Origin: Chryseobacterium indologenes
Lineage (GTDB): Bacteria; Bacteroidota; Bacteroidia; Flavobacteriales; Weeksellaceae
Direction of reading: 5' to 3'
Assembly (NCBI RefSeq): GCF_018362995.1
Contig: NZ_CP074372.1
Location: forward strand, 3,596,001 to 3,660,000
Length of the DNA: 64,000 nt
This document shows, piece by piece, positions 33,264 to 42,102 of the stretch. Under the pieces are notes generated by a model. It made no database searches. It had not been told where the DNA came from and was given only the letters and a program-made list of their open reading frames with translations. Position numbers and translations under genes: made by a program. The first letter of the stretch is position 1; each line of letters starts with the position of its first letter.

Positions 33264-34592
33264 ATGAAGACTACCTCTTTCAAAACTGCAATTGCTTTGT
33301 TTTCCTTAGTGGGACTCATGGGAAAATTAGAAGCTCAGAAAAAAAATGACTTTAATAACCCCGGATTGACCCATTACTTCAATGAAGAACACTCACGATA
33401 TATTTCTCTTAGCGGATATGCAGAATTGTGGGCCAGATATACACAGCTTAACCCCGGAAGCCTTGTCAATAATGAGGCAAAATCGGATTTGTCTGACCTG
33501 TCTCTTCGAAGAGTTCGTGTAAAAATGACTTATAAGCCCACCGAAAAGCTGATGTTTGTTTTGCAGGGAGGAACCACCAATGTGAATGTAAATGCTAAAG
33601 GAAGTAATTATTTTGACCTTCTGGATGCTTATGCTGAATATGCTTTTAATGATAAGATTGCTTTTGGTGCAGGGCGTTCCACATGGCGCGGTCTTTCAAG
33701 ATTTACCACAGGACCTCTGAATACGCTGTTATACGATCTACCAGCTTATGCAACATCCAATGCAGGGACTACAGATTATACAGTAAGAGAACTGAGTGCC
33801 TATATTAAAGGACAGCTTGGAAGATTTGACTACCGATTGGTGGTGGCCGATCCTTATACCATGGCAACTTCAGATCCGAAACTGAATGTAGCTTCATTCA
33901 GTAAAAATTCTCCGGGAAAAGACTTCTCCGGGTATTTCAGATATGCTTTTTTAGATAAAGAGAATATTTCTACACCTTTTAATTCCGGAACCTATGTAGG
34001 AAAAAAGAATGTATTGAGCCTGGGGGCTGGTTTTGATTACATTCACAATGCATTATGGCATCTGGATACAGGCAAAAATACAGTAAATGATGATATGAAG
34101 AGCTTTGCGGTAGATTTATTTTATGATGCACCGCTGAACAAAGAAAAAGGAACGTCAATAAGCGCATATGGAATGGCGATGCACAACGACTATGGACCCA
34201 ATTATATCCGGTATGTAGGAACCAATAATCCTGCAACTTCTGTAGATGTTACACAAGCAAGTCTGAATGGAGCAGGAAATGCAATGCCTGTTATCGGAAC
34301 CGGAAATACTTATTATGTGCAATTGGGAGGAACGCTTCCATATCTTGATAAAGAAAAGAAAAACCTGCAGCTCCAGCCTGCTGTAGGAATGCAGCTATCT
34401 GATCTGAAAGGACTTCATGACAATGCAGTGATTTATGATGCCGGAATCTCCCTGCTGATGAACGGAATGTCTTCCCGGTTAACCTTTGACGCCCAGAACA
34501 GACCAGTTTATACCAATGATCCCTCAAACAATGCTGTAGTTTCTGACCGGAAATGGCAGTTTGTCCTTAAATACAGAATAGATTTTAATTAA
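33264..34592 (+). CDS. Outer-membrane porin-like protein
   Basis: This 442-residue protein has a signal peptide (about 1-24, ending KLEAQ) and a beta-barrel pattern of alternating strands. It includes SLRRVRVKMTYKP, AFGAGRSTWRGLSRF and an aromatic C-terminal end (WQFVLKYRIDF) as expected for barrel insertion. It resembles phosphate-selective or general porins of Bacteroidota, but the substrate is not readable. First gene of a unit with a Dabb-type and a cupin-like protein, divergent from the two-component system that probably controls it. Confidence 0.75.
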   Translation: MKTTSFKTAIALFSLVGLMGKLEAQKKNDFNNPGLTHYFNEEHSRYISLSGYAELWARYTQLNPGSLVNNEAKSDLSDLSLRRVRVKMTYKPTEKLMFVLQGGTTNVNVNAKGSNYFDLLDAYAEYAFNDKIAFGAGRSTWRGLSRFTTGPLNTLLYDLPAYATSNAGTTDYTVRELSAYIKGQLGRFDYRLVVADPYTMATSDPKLNVASFSKNSPGKDFSGYFRYAFLDKENISTPFNSGTYVGKKNVLSLGAGFDYIHNALWHLDTGKNTVNDDMKSFAVDLFYDAPLNKEKGTSISAYGMAMHNDYGPNYIRYVGTNNPATSVDVTQASLNGAGNAMPVIGTGNTYYVQLGGTLPYLDKEKKNLQLQPAVGMQLSDLKGLHDNAVIYDAGISLLMNGMSSRLTFDAQNRPVYTNDPSNNAVVSDRKWQFVLKYRIDFN

Positions 34593-34597
34593 AATAA

Positions 34598-35023
34598 ATG
34601 ACAATGGAAAGAAGAAAATTTTTATTCCGCTCAGTACAGGCTTCTGCCCTGCTGCTGGTTTCAGGAAATATGTTTGCCTCTGCTTTACCCATGTTTAACC
34701 CTATAAAAAAGAAAAAAATGTACTTCCATTATTTGTTGTTTTGGCTTAGAAAAGATCTTTCGGAGTCTGAAGTAAAAGAATTTGAAAATTTTTTTGAAGG
34801 TCTTAAAAAGCTTCCTTATCAGAAAAATCTCCGTTATGGAAAGCCTGCCGCTTCCACCCCGAGAAGTGTTTTAGACAGCACATTTACCTATAATGCTTCT
34901 ATGGAATTCGATAGTTTGGAGGAACTTGAAGCGTATGGAAAACTTCCCGAACATCTGGTTTTGGTTCAGAAATATAAACCCTTTTTTGAAAGAATGCTGG
35001 TTTACGATACTGTTTATAATTAA
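34598..35023 (+). CDS. Exported Dabb-type (stress-response A/B barrel) protein
   Basis: This 141-residue protein starts 5 bp after the porin stop. It has a twin-arginine-like or Sec signal (MERRKFLFRSVQASALLLVSGN...ASA, about 1-27). The remaining about 100 residues fit the Dabb ferredoxin-like barrel: MYFHYLLFWLRKDLSE, FENFFEGLKKLP, TFTYNASMEFDSLEELEAY and YKPFFERMLVYDTVYN. Such proteins can be small oxygenases, dyes-type peroxidases or structural. The role in this operon is unknown. Confidence 0.7.
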   Translation: MTMERRKFLFRSVQASALLLVSGNMFASALPMFNPIKKKKMYFHYLLFWLRKDLSESEVKEFENFFEGLKKLPYQKNLRYGKPAASTPRSVLDSTFTYNASMEFDSLEELEAYGKLPEHLVLVQKYKPFFERMLVYDTVYN

Positions 35024-35044
35024 AAATAAAAAATTAAATTTATA

Positions 35045-35524
35045 ATGAAAAACATCATGAAAGGCTTAAGCCTTGTTTTAGTAGTAAGTACTGTAGGATT
35101 TATGAATGCACAACACAAAAACCATAAAAATGTAAGTGTCACTGCGGAAACCTCCACTGAGTTTATTCCTGCCATAAGACTAATCAACCATCCTGACGGA
35201 TCATGTGCTTTTGAGAAAGGAAAAATACCTACTCTTAAACACATGAATACCACTACATTCTGGATGAGCAATAAAACGGAAGAGTGGGAAAAAAATGCAC
35301 ATCCGGCGCCCAGAAGACAATACGTGATTACCATCAAAGGAAATATAAGATTTAAAGTAACAGATGGTTCCACTTTTATAATTAAACCTGGCGTGGTTCT
35401 TCTGGCTGAAGACCTTAAAGGAACCGGTCACAGCTGGGATATGGTGAAAAGCAAGGAGTGGGAAAGACTTTATATTCCGATTGCTGAAAATGCCGATGAT
35501 TTTTTTATCCCGGATGCCCAATAA
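35045..35524 (+). CDS. Secreted cupin-like protein
   Basis: This 159-residue protein has a signal peptide (MKNIMKGLSLVLVVSTVGFMNAQ). The core reads as a small beta barrel of cupin type (PAPRRQYVITIKGNIRFKV, GSTFIIKPGVVLLAEDLKG, GHSWDM), though the full metal-binding histidine set is not obvious. It is the third gene of the porin operon, 21 bp after the Dabb gene, and ends at a terminator. A binding or enzymatic role toward the porin's substrate is guesswork. Confidence 0.7.
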   Translation: MKNIMKGLSLVLVVSTVGFMNAQHKNHKNVSVTAETSTEFIPAIRLINHPDGSCAFEKGKIPTLKHMNTTTFWMSNKTEEWEKNAHPAPRRQYVITIKGNIRFKVTDGSTFIIKPGVVLLAEDLKGTGHSWDMVKSKEWERLYIPIAENADDFFIPDAQ

Positions 35525-35573
35525 TTACAAGTCATTTTCTTTTTTTGGAAAATATATAATTCGTTATGTTTTG

Positions 35574-35600
35574 AAGCAGCCAGTTTTTGGCTGCTTTTTT
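35574..35600 (+). terminator. Terminator of the porin operon
   Basis: The stem AAGCAGCCA / TGGCTGCTT with a 5-nt loop is followed by a T tract, about 50 bp past the cupin-like gene. Confidence 0.85.
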
Positions 35601-35612
35601 AGATTTAAAATC

Positions 35613-35650
35613 AAAAATCCCTGCATGATTTCCATACAGGGATTTTTATT
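35613..35650 (-). terminator. Terminator of fabF
   Basis: The 11-bp stem AAAAATCCCTG / CAGGGATTTTT (35613-35623, 35637-35647) has a 13-nt loop and lies 15 bp past the fabF stop on the minus strand. Confidence 0.8.
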
Positions 35651-35664
35651 ATTATTTAATCAAA

Positions 35665-36906
35665 TTAACTGAATTTCTTAAATACTACGGTGGCATTATG
35701 ACCTCCAAACCCAAAGGCATTACTTAAAGCATAGGTAATATCTTTTTCTTTTGCTTCTCCAAAGACAATATTGATATCCTGCGGAATATTCTCATCAATG
35801 CTGTGAAGATTGATTGTTGGAGGAATAATTCCATTTTGAATGGCTTTAATAGAAAGAATGGCCTCTACAGCTCCCGCAGCTCCTAACAGGTGGCCTGTCA
35901 TGGATTTTGTGGCACTGATATCCAGGTTTTTGCTTCCTTTAAATAATTTATTAATTCCATTGAGCTCAACAAGATCTCCAAGAGGAGTAGATGTAGCATG
36001 AGGATTAATATAATCAATATCATCTGTGTTGATTCCAGCTTCATGAAGTGCTAGTTGCATAGCTTTAATTGCGCCCACTCCATCCGGATGAGGTGCCGTC
36101 ATATGATAAGCATCAGCTGTCATGGCTGCTCCTACCAATTCCGCATATATTTTTGCTCCTCTTGCTTTAGCGTGTTCATACTCTTCAAGAATCAATGTTC
36201 CTGAACCTTCACCCATTACAAAACCGTCTCTCTCTGCATCGTAAGGACGACTGGCTGTCGCGAAATCATCATTTCTTGTAGACATGGCTTTCATAATGGA
36301 AAATCCACCGATAGAGGCAGGAGAAATAGCAGCTTCAGAACCACCGCTTACAATGACTTTTGCTTTTCCAAGACGGATATAGTTGAAAGCATCCATCAAC
36401 GCCGTATTTCCTGTTGCACATGCAGAAACTGTAGTATAATTAATTCCCTGCAAGCCATATTTCATAGAAATCATTCCTGATGCCATATTGGCGATGAATT
36501 TCGGAACAAAGAAAGGATTGAATCTTGGCGTTCCGTCACCGGCTGCAAAATTCATGACTTCACTCTCGAAAGTCCACATTCCACCTTGTCCTGTTCCCCA
36601 GATAACACCTACATCAAACGGATCCATATTTTCCAATTCAAGTCCTGAATCTTTCAGTGCCTCTGCGGTGGAGTACATAGCATATTGTGAGAATAGATCA
36701 CTTCTTTTGATTTCGTTGTGTGTTAAATGGAGTTTTGGATCAAAATTTTTAACCTCACAAGCAAAATGTACTTTAAATTTTTCCGTATCGAAATGGGTAA
36801 TCTGATTTGCTCCACTCACCCCATTGATACTGTTTTGCCAAAATTCTTCGACATTATTTCCCAAAGGCGTCACCGCGCCAAGACCTGTAATGACAACTCT
36901 CTTCAT
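35665..36906 (-). CDS. fabF: Beta-ketoacyl-ACP synthase II
   Basis: This 413-residue condensing enzyme elongates acyl-ACP with malonyl-ACP. The thiolase-fold catalytic triad is visible: Cys in TTVSACATGNTA, His in INPHATSTPLGD, and His in SMTGHLLGAAGAVEA. Length is normal. It is the last gene of a unit tetR-thiolase-thioesterase-fabF, 2 bp after the thioesterase stop. This suggests a specialised acyl function rather than the only housekeeping copy. Confidence 0.93.
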   Translation of the reverse strand: MKRVVITGLGAVTPLGNNVEEFWQNSINGVSGANQITHFDTEKFKVHFACEVKNFDPKLHLTHNEIKRSDLFSQYAMYSTAEALKDSGLELENMDPFDVGVIWGTGQGGMWTFESEVMNFAAGDGTPRFNPFFVPKFIANMASGMISMKYGLQGINYTTVSACATGNTALMDAFNYIRLGKAKVIVSGGSEAAISPASIGGFSIMKAMSTRNDDFATASRPYDAERDGFVMGEGSGTLILEEYEHAKARGAKIYAELVGAAMTADAYHMTAPHPDGVGAIKAMQLALHEAGINTDDIDYINPHATSTPLGDLVELNGINKLFKGSKNLDISATKSMTGHLLGAAGAVEAILSIKAIQNGIIPPTINLHSIDENIPQDINIVFGEAKEKDITYALSNAFGFGGHNATVVFKKFS

Positions 36907-36908
36907 AC

Positions 36909-37334
36909 TTAGTTATTGATTTTGAATAAATTCGAGGTTCCTCTTGCGATTAATCGTGTTTTATCTGCATTCCATATTTCGCATTGTGCATTTACGAATT
37001 GCTTACCTCTTTTAATGATTTTAGTTTCAGCTACAATATTATCATTTTCTTTTGCAGTTGAAAAATAATCTATGACATTATTTATAGTGGTAATGAAAGA
37101 ATTTTCATTTAAAGAAAACATGGTGGCGCCAATAATATCATCAACAATAGCAGCGGTAACGCCGCCGTGAAGATTTCCTATAGGATTCAGCCACTCCGGT
37201 CTTACCGTATATTGAAATTCCAGTTGGCCTTCTTTAACGGAAAGAACAATTGGGTTCAGCCATTTCATAAAAGGAGATGGTGACTGATCAAATTCTTTTC
37301 CGATGAATTGCTGTAATTGTGCTAATCTATCCAT
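36909..37334 (-). CDS. PaaI-type hotdog thioesterase
   Basis: The start is ATG at 37334 (MDRLAQLQQF); the longer frame begins with TTG inside the thiolase gene. The 141-residue hotdog protein has the PaaI-type motif GNLHGGVTAAIVDDIIGATM with the catalytic Asp in VDD. It hydrolyses acyl- or aryl-CoA thioesters. It sits 11 bp past the thiolase and 2 bp before fabF, so is surely co-transcribed. Confidence 0.85.
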   Translation of the reverse strand: MDRLAQLQQFIGKEFDQSPSPFMKWLNPIVLSVKEGQLEFQYTVRPEWLNPIGNLHGGVTAAIVDDIIGATMFSLNENSFITTINNVIDYFSTAKENDNIVAETKIIKRGKQFVNAQCEIWNADKTRLIARGTSNLFKINN

Positions 37335-37345
37335 ACTTTCAATTT

Positions 37346-38614
37346 TTATTTTTCTAAAATCATGGTTACTCCCTGTCCACGGGCCGCACAAATGGATATA
37401 AAGCCTTTTCCACTGCCTTTTTCGTGAAGTAATTTTGCCAGCGTTGCGATAATTCTTCCTCCTGTTGCGGCAAAAGGATGGGCTGCAGCAAGGCTTCCTC
37501 CTTTTACATTCAGCTTACTTCTGTCAATCTTACCCAGCGCCTTTTCTAATCCGAATTTTTTAGCAAGGTCATCGTTTTCCCAGATTTTTATGGTGGCCAA
37601 AACCTGTGCAGCAAAGGCTTCATGGATTTCGTAATAATCAAAATCTGAGAGATTCATCCCAGCTTTTTTAAGCATTCTTTCTGCAGCAAAAACGGGTGCT
37701 AAAAGTAAATCCTGTTTATTTTCAACATATTCTATCCCTGCCAATTCTGAAAAGGTTATATAAGCTAAAACAGGAAGATTGTTGGCTTTTGCCCATTCTT
37801 CACTGGCAAGTAAAACGGCTGAAGCTCCATCCGTAAACGGTGTAGAATTTCCTGCTGTTAAAGTTCCGTTTTGCTTATCGAAAGCGGGTTTCAGCTGTGA
37901 TAATTTTTCAATACTGCTGTCACGGCGTATGTTATTATCTTTATCCAGACCAAAAGCGGGAGTGATCATATCATTAAAGAAGCCCTCATCATAAGCTTTT
38001 GCCATATTCTGATGACTTTTTAACGCTAATTGATCCTGTTCTTCTCTGGAAATATTGTAATATTTTGCAGTGATTTCTGTGTGTTCACCCATGACAAGAC
38101 CTGTTTTAGGCTCCTGTCCTTTATAAGGAATAGGCATCCAGTCTTTCAGTTTCGGGCTTAGCAGTTGTTTTAATTTCCCGAATGCTGATTTTTCTTTATT
38201 CGCCTTTAACAAAGCTTTTCTTAATCGAGGCGAAGATTCAAACGGAATATTGCTCATTGCTTCTACGCCACAAGCAATACCACAGTCTATCTGGCCAAGA
38301 GCAATTTTATTTCCAATGTAAATGGCCGCCTCAATTCCTGTATCGCACGCCTGCTGAAGATCACATGCAGGAGTTGCAGGATCAAGAGTGGTATTCATTA
38401 CGGTTTCCCTGATGAGGTTGCTTTCAGAAATATGTTTGATAACAGCACCTCCGGCGACTTCTCCGAGCCTTTTCCCTTTAAGGTGATAACGTTCTATCAA
38501 TCCGTTCAGAGATGCGAGCAGCAGATCCTGGTTTCCCTGTTCTGAATAAGCGGTATTCATTCTGGCGAAAGGAATTCTGTTGTATCCTATGATAGCCACT
38601 TTTTTTGTTTCCAT
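37346..38614 (-). CDS. Acetyl-CoA acyltransferase (thiolase)
   Basis: The start is ATG at 38614 (METKKVAIIGYN). The 422-residue enzyme has the thiolase catalytic residues: nucleophilic Cys in DLQQACDTGIEAA, His in YYEIHEAFAAQ, and Cys in CAARGQGVTMI. It makes or cleaves beta-ketoacyl-CoA; substrate length is not visible. It lies directly behind the tetR gene (10 bp) in a four-gene acyl-metabolism unit. Confidence 0.88.
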   Translation of the reverse strand: METKKVAIIGYNRIPFARMNTAYSEQGNQDLLLASLNGLIERYHLKGKRLGEVAGGAVIKHISESNLIRETVMNTTLDPATPACDLQQACDTGIEAAIYIGNKIALGQIDCGIACGVEAMSNIPFESSPRLRKALLKANKEKSAFGKLKQLLSPKLKDWMPIPYKGQEPKTGLVMGEHTEITAKYYNISREEQDQLALKSHQNMAKAYDEGFFNDMITPAFGLDKDNNIRRDSSIEKLSQLKPAFDKQNGTLTAGNSTPFTDGASAVLLASEEWAKANNLPVLAYITFSELAGIEYVENKQDLLLAPVFAAERMLKKAGMNLSDFDYYEIHEAFAAQVLATIKIWENDDLAKKFGLEKALGKIDRSKLNVKGGSLAAAHPFAATGGRIIATLAKLLHEKGSGKGFISICAARGQGVTMILEK

Positions 38615-38624
38615 GTTGTATAAT

Positions 38625-39230
38625 TTATGATGGAAGAATATTGAGTTCATGATCAATCATGTGGGCAATTTTGTCTAAAGCATGGTTTAGAAAACTTTGA
38701 TCACCCATTGTTTTTGAAAGCAGGATTCCGCCTTCAATAAGCATAATAAATAAGGAGGCATATTGCTCAGCATTGATTTTTTTATCAATTTCCCCATTCT
38801 TTTGTCCCTCCAGAATAGTGGCTGATATCTTGACCATCCATTGTTCAAAGGATCTTTTAACCTGAGTTTTTAAAGCCGGGAAAGAATCATCTGCTTCTGT
38901 GGCGGCATTCATTATTGGACATCCGCCATTGGAAAATACAAACTTCCAGTTTTTTCGGTAAAACGCTGCAAAAGCATGAAGCTTATCCACGGATTTAGGA
39001 TATTCTTCACCAAAAGAACGACTAAGGGTTTTTCTCAATAGTCCGGCATTGTATTTATAGACTTCAATCGCTACTTCATCTTTGTTTTCAAAATTTCCAT
39101 AGATACTGCCTTTCGTCAGTCCGGTTGCCTGCGTAATGTCTGACAGCGATGTGGAAATGTAACCCTTTGTATTAAAAAGAGTTGCTGTTTTCTCGATGAT
39201 GTGCTGTTTTGTTTTTTCTGCCTTCGACAT
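38625..39230 (-). CDS. TetR-family transcriptional regulator
   Basis: This 201-residue protein has the TetR N-terminal helix-turn-helix (KAEKTKQHIIEKTATLFN, SLSDITQATGLTKGSIYGNFENKDEV) and a helical ligand-binding C-terminus. It is the first gene of a unit with thiolase, thioesterase and fabF. A perfect 10-bp palindrome overlaps its promoter, so autorepression relieved by an acyl-CoA or similar ligand is likely. Confidence 0.92.
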   Translation of the reverse strand: MSKAEKTKQHIIEKTATLFNTKGYISTSLSDITQATGLTKGSIYGNFENKDEVAIEVYKYNAGLLRKTLSRSFGEEYPKSVDKLHAFAAFYRKNWKFVFSNGGCPIMNAATEADDSFPALKTQVKRSFEQWMVKISATILEGQKNGEIDKKINAEQYASLFIMLIEGGILLSKTMGDQSFLNHALDKIAHMIDHELNILPS

Positions 39231-39250
39231 TATTAATGATTAAATATATG

Positions 39251-39284
39251 CAAATATACAAAAATATACCACTCGGTATATTTT
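39251..39284 (-). promoter_or_regulatory. Promoter and TetR operator of the acyl-metabolism unit
   Basis: The palindrome AAAATATACC-ACTC-GGTATATTTT (39261-39284) has perfect 10-bp arms and the TACC-N4-GGTA core typical of TetR operators. It abuts a TATATTTG -7 box (39251-39258, minus strand), placing a bound repressor over the promoter. Confidence 0.75.
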
Positions 39285-39322
39285 ATTTGAAAATTTACCA
39301 ACTACAGATATTAGAAGGGGAA

Positions 39323-39390
39323 GTTTTGGCTAAAGCCAATAGGATTGTTTTTAAAATAAAAAACGGGCTAAAGCCCGTTCCTATTGATAT
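39323..39390. repeat. Bi-palindromic interspersed repeat, copy 2
   Basis: This is the reverse-orientation copy of the element at 21677-21742, with TTGGCTAAAGCCAA and ACGGGCTAAAGCCCGT palindromes. Termini are the same; the A/T spacer between palindromes differs in sequence and slightly in length. Confidence 0.75.
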
Positions 39391-39404
39391 AAATGCTTTG
39401 AATT

Positions 39405-39824
39405 TTAATTTTCCAAAGTAGCATTCAATGTAATTTCAAAGTTGAATGCTGCACTTACCGGACAACCTTCTTCAGCAATTTTAGCAAACTTTTGGAATTC
39501 TTCTTCTGAGATTCCCGGAACTTTTGCCGTTAAAGTCAGCTCAGATTTTGTAATCTTTCCGATATTAGGATCAAGAGTGATTACAGAAGTTGTTTTTAAC
39601 TCTTCAGGATTGTATCCTGCCTGTGAAAGCTCTGCATCTAGTTTCATCGTGAAACATCCGGCATGAGCTGCTGCTAATAATTCCTCAGGATTTGTTCCTA
39701 CACCATCCGCGAAACGGCTGTTGAAAGAATATTGAGTTTGATTTAAAGTTGTACTTTGAGTAGTTAAGTGTCCTTTTCCTTCTTTGATGGTACCGTTCCA
39801 AACGGCTGTTGCGTTACGTCTCAT
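39405..39824 (-). CDS. OsmC-family peroxiredoxin
   Basis: The start is ATG at 39824 (MRRNATAVWNG). The 139-residue protein has the OsmC/Ohr fold with its two redox cysteines in AAAHAGCFTM and EEGCPVSAAFN. It reduces organic hydroperoxides in the cytoplasm. The sequence GTNPEELLAAAHAGCF marks the OsmC rather than Ohr branch. It is monocistronic, downstream of an AraC gene in the same direction. Confidence 0.92.
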   Translation of the reverse strand: MRRNATAVWNGTIKEGKGHLTTQSTTLNQTQYSFNSRFADGVGTNPEELLAAAHAGCFTMKLDAELSQAGYNPEELKTTSVITLDPNIGKITKSELTLTAKVPGISEEEFQKFAKIAEEGCPVSAAFNFEITLNATLEN

Positions 39825-39912
39825 AATGTTTGTTTTTTTATTTTTAATATTGTTTGATTTTGATGATACAAAGGTAGGTCTGTGATAGGGAGTATTCAAT
39901 AGATAAAAAGAC

Positions 39913-40779
39913 TTAAATATTGTACTTTTTTCCCGAGGAGTAATTTTTCTTAAAATTAGCAGGCGTATTTCCTGTTTTGTTGGTAAAAAGACGGTTGAAA
40001 TAGGCAGGATCTTCATAGCCCAGATCATAAGCAATTTCTTTTACAGGTTTATCTGTATAAAATAGTAACCTTTTTGCTTCTAATAAAATTCTGTTGATGA
40101 TCAACTGATTGGGAGAATCCAGATTTAAATTTTTAAACTTATGCGTTAAGGTTTTTGGGGCAATGTGAAGCAGATCTGCATAATCTGCAACATTATGTTT
40201 TTCTCTGAAATGAATTTCCAGATGTCTGCTGAAATCTCTGAAAATATCCAGTTCATTACCTGGTATTCTGAGTGTTTCATTATCTAAATTCTGTTTTTTC
40301 CATTTTCGGGTAGCCCGGATGATAATCTGTTTTACGTAGGTTCTAATCATTTCTTCGGCAGAAGAATCTTTCCATTCAAGTTCATCTTTAATATTCTGAA
40401 AGAGGTCTTTAATAAGAGTGGTTTCGGAAGGATCAAGTTCTACAAAGGGGATTTCAAATACATTATGAAAGAGCAGCCCATCACAAGCAACTTCTTTATC
40501 ATGAATCTGGATGCAGTAAAAATCGCGGTTGTAGAAAAGAAGAACAGATTCATCTTTTCCTTTTTGGATGCTTAGATGCTGGTTAGTCAGGAAAAAAAGT
40601 GAAGGTTTTTTTGTCTTATAATGATTAAAGTCTACCGTAAGTTCGTATCCTGAAGGAATGAAAAATACTTTGATATCAGTTCTGAAATGATTCCCGTTAA
40701 AATTCTCCAGATTTTCTCCTGAAAATATTTCCAATCCGAGTCTTTTATAGTGATCTTCAAAAACAAGTTGTTGTGGCAT
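39913..40779 (-). CDS. AraC-family transcriptional regulator
   Basis: This 288-residue protein has an N-terminal cupin-like sensor part (about 1-170) and a C-terminal AraC domain with two helix-turn-helices (VADYADLLHIAPKTLTHKFK and VKEIAYDLGYEDPAYFNRLF...TGNTPANFKK). It lies 88 bp upstream of osmC in the same direction and diverges from another AraC gene at 40980. Its target cannot be read from sequence; osmC is one possibility. Confidence 0.9.
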   Translation of the reverse strand: MPQQLVFEDHYKRLGLEIFSGENLENFNGNHFRTDIKVFFIPSGYELTVDFNHYKTKKPSLFFLTNQHLSIQKGKDESVLLFYNRDFYCIQIHDKEVACDGLLFHNVFEIPFVELDPSETTLIKDLFQNIKDELEWKDSSAEEMIRTYVKQIIIRATRKWKKQNLDNETLRIPGNELDIFRDFSRHLEIHFREKHNVADYADLLHIAPKTLTHKFKNLNLDSPNQLIINRILLEAKRLLFYTDKPVKEIAYDLGYEDPAYFNRLFTNKTGNTPANFKKNYSSGKKYNI

Positions 40780-40979
40780 ACTTTAACTTTAGTTTAAAGA
40801 TACAAAAAAGCATGATTTAAGCTGTATTAAATTATTGAAACCCAAATTTCTGATGTCTGACATATAAAATTGGAATAAAATAAATCGGAAATATGTTTTT
40901 ACATTGATATTATTTTATCATTTTTACAAAGATTTGTACTGCGACCTACATTATTAACCCTTTTTTCATAACTCCCTGT

Positions 40980-41858
40980 ATGAGCGAATTAGAAAATATT
41001 CTGAGAGAAATAACTCCACTATCTCCTGAAGATAGTTTTCTCGTGTTTGACAGGATCAAAGCGTCATTCGACTTTCCGTATCACTATCATCCGGAAATTG
41101 AAATTAACTTCATCTACAAAGGGAAAGGTTACCGCAGAATGGTAGGAGATCACACCGGAGAAATCGGGAATATAGAACTGGTATTGGTAGGACCAAATTT
41201 ACCACATTGTTGGGCGAATTACAGATGCAAAAACAGGAAAACCCACGAAATAACGATACAATTTAATCAGGATTTCTTTCAACAGTCGCTTATGGAGAAA
41301 AATATTCTGAAACCCATCAACAATCTGATGAAAGACTCTATCAGAGGGATTCTTTTTTCTTCCGAAACCGCTGAAAAACTAAAAGATTCGTTTCTCAATC
41401 TGTCCAAGATGAACAGCTTCGAATCTTTTATAGAAATTATGAAGATTCTGAATGAACTAGCAATTGCTGAAAATAAAACACTTTTGTCATCATATAGTAT
41501 TGAGCTTGAAACCTTTGCTGACAATGACAAGATGAAGATTATCCACGACTTTGTTCATAAAAATTTTGAGAATAAGATTACGCTGGATAAAGTGGCTTCT
41601 ATGGTAAATATGAGCAATGTAACATTCAACAGATTCATTAAAAAAAGAACAGGGAAGACTTTCATTAATTATCTTAATGAAATAAGAATCAGCTATGCTG
41701 CACGCTGGCTGATGGAAAAAAACCTTACCGTTTTTGAAATTGCTTTTGAAGCAGGCTTTAATAATATTGCCAATTTCAATAAAGTATTTAAGTCCATCAA
41801 AAAGACAACTCCAACTGAATTTAAGGAACAATTTAAAGGCGTGAAAAAAATTGAATAA
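40980..41858 (+). CDS. AraC-family regulator, probable controller of the N-glycan locus
   Basis: This 292-residue protein has an N-terminal cupin domain with FPYHYHPEIEINFIYKG and GPNLPHCWAN, and a C-terminal AraC domain (KITLDKVASMVNMSNVTFNRF, FEIAFEAGFNNIANFNKVFK...TPTEF). The cupin suggests that a sugar is sensed directly in the cytoplasm. It immediately precedes the susC/susD locus, whose neighbours include no ECF sigma, hybrid two-component or SusR regulator, so it is the best candidate controller. Confidence 0.9.
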   Translation: MSELENILREITPLSPEDSFLVFDRIKASFDFPYHYHPEIEINFIYKGKGYRRMVGDHTGEIGNIELVLVGPNLPHCWANYRCKNRKTHEITIQFNQDFFQQSLMEKNILKPINNLMKDSIRGILFSSETAEKLKDSFLNLSKMNSFESFIEIMKILNELAIAENKTLLSSYSIELETFADNDKMKIIHDFVHKNFENKITLDKVASMVNMSNVTFNRFIKKRTGKTFINYLNEIRISYAARWLMEKNLTVFEIAFEAGFNNIANFNKVFKSIKKTTPTEFKEQFKGVKKIE

Positions 41859-41910
41859 TACGCTTTTGAAATTCACTTTTTTCTGTACAATCAATTCAAA
41901 ATAAAATAAA

Positions 41911-41945
41911 AATCCGGGTATCCACATCCGGATTATTTTTTGTTA
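41911..41945 (+). terminator. Terminator of the araC gene
   Basis: The stem AATCCGG / CCGGATT (41911-41917, 41928-41934) with a 10-nt loop is followed by A/T-rich sequence with a T run, 53 bp past the stop. Confidence 0.75.
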
Positions 41946-42094
41946 AAAATGACGATAAATCCTCTTTTTTTGATTGTTTTTTATATGGTGTATTTTGCTG
42001 ATATATAGTGATTTAATTGCTTTAAAATAAAATTGCTGAAAAAATAATATCGTTTTATGATAAAATAGTATTATATCAGACTGGTTACAAAATT

Positions 42095-42102
42095 TAGATT
42101 TG
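42095..42102 (+). promoter_or_regulatory. -7 box of the susC operon
   Basis: TAGATTTG matches TAnnTTTG, giving a leader of about 140 nt. No good -33 motif precedes it, which fits dependence on an activator such as the AraC protein. Confidence 0.45.

Noticed and set aside
40781..40799. AT-rich near-palindrome before the minus-strand araC gene as an operator
   Set aside because: Arms are short and made almost only of A and T; likely chance in this background.
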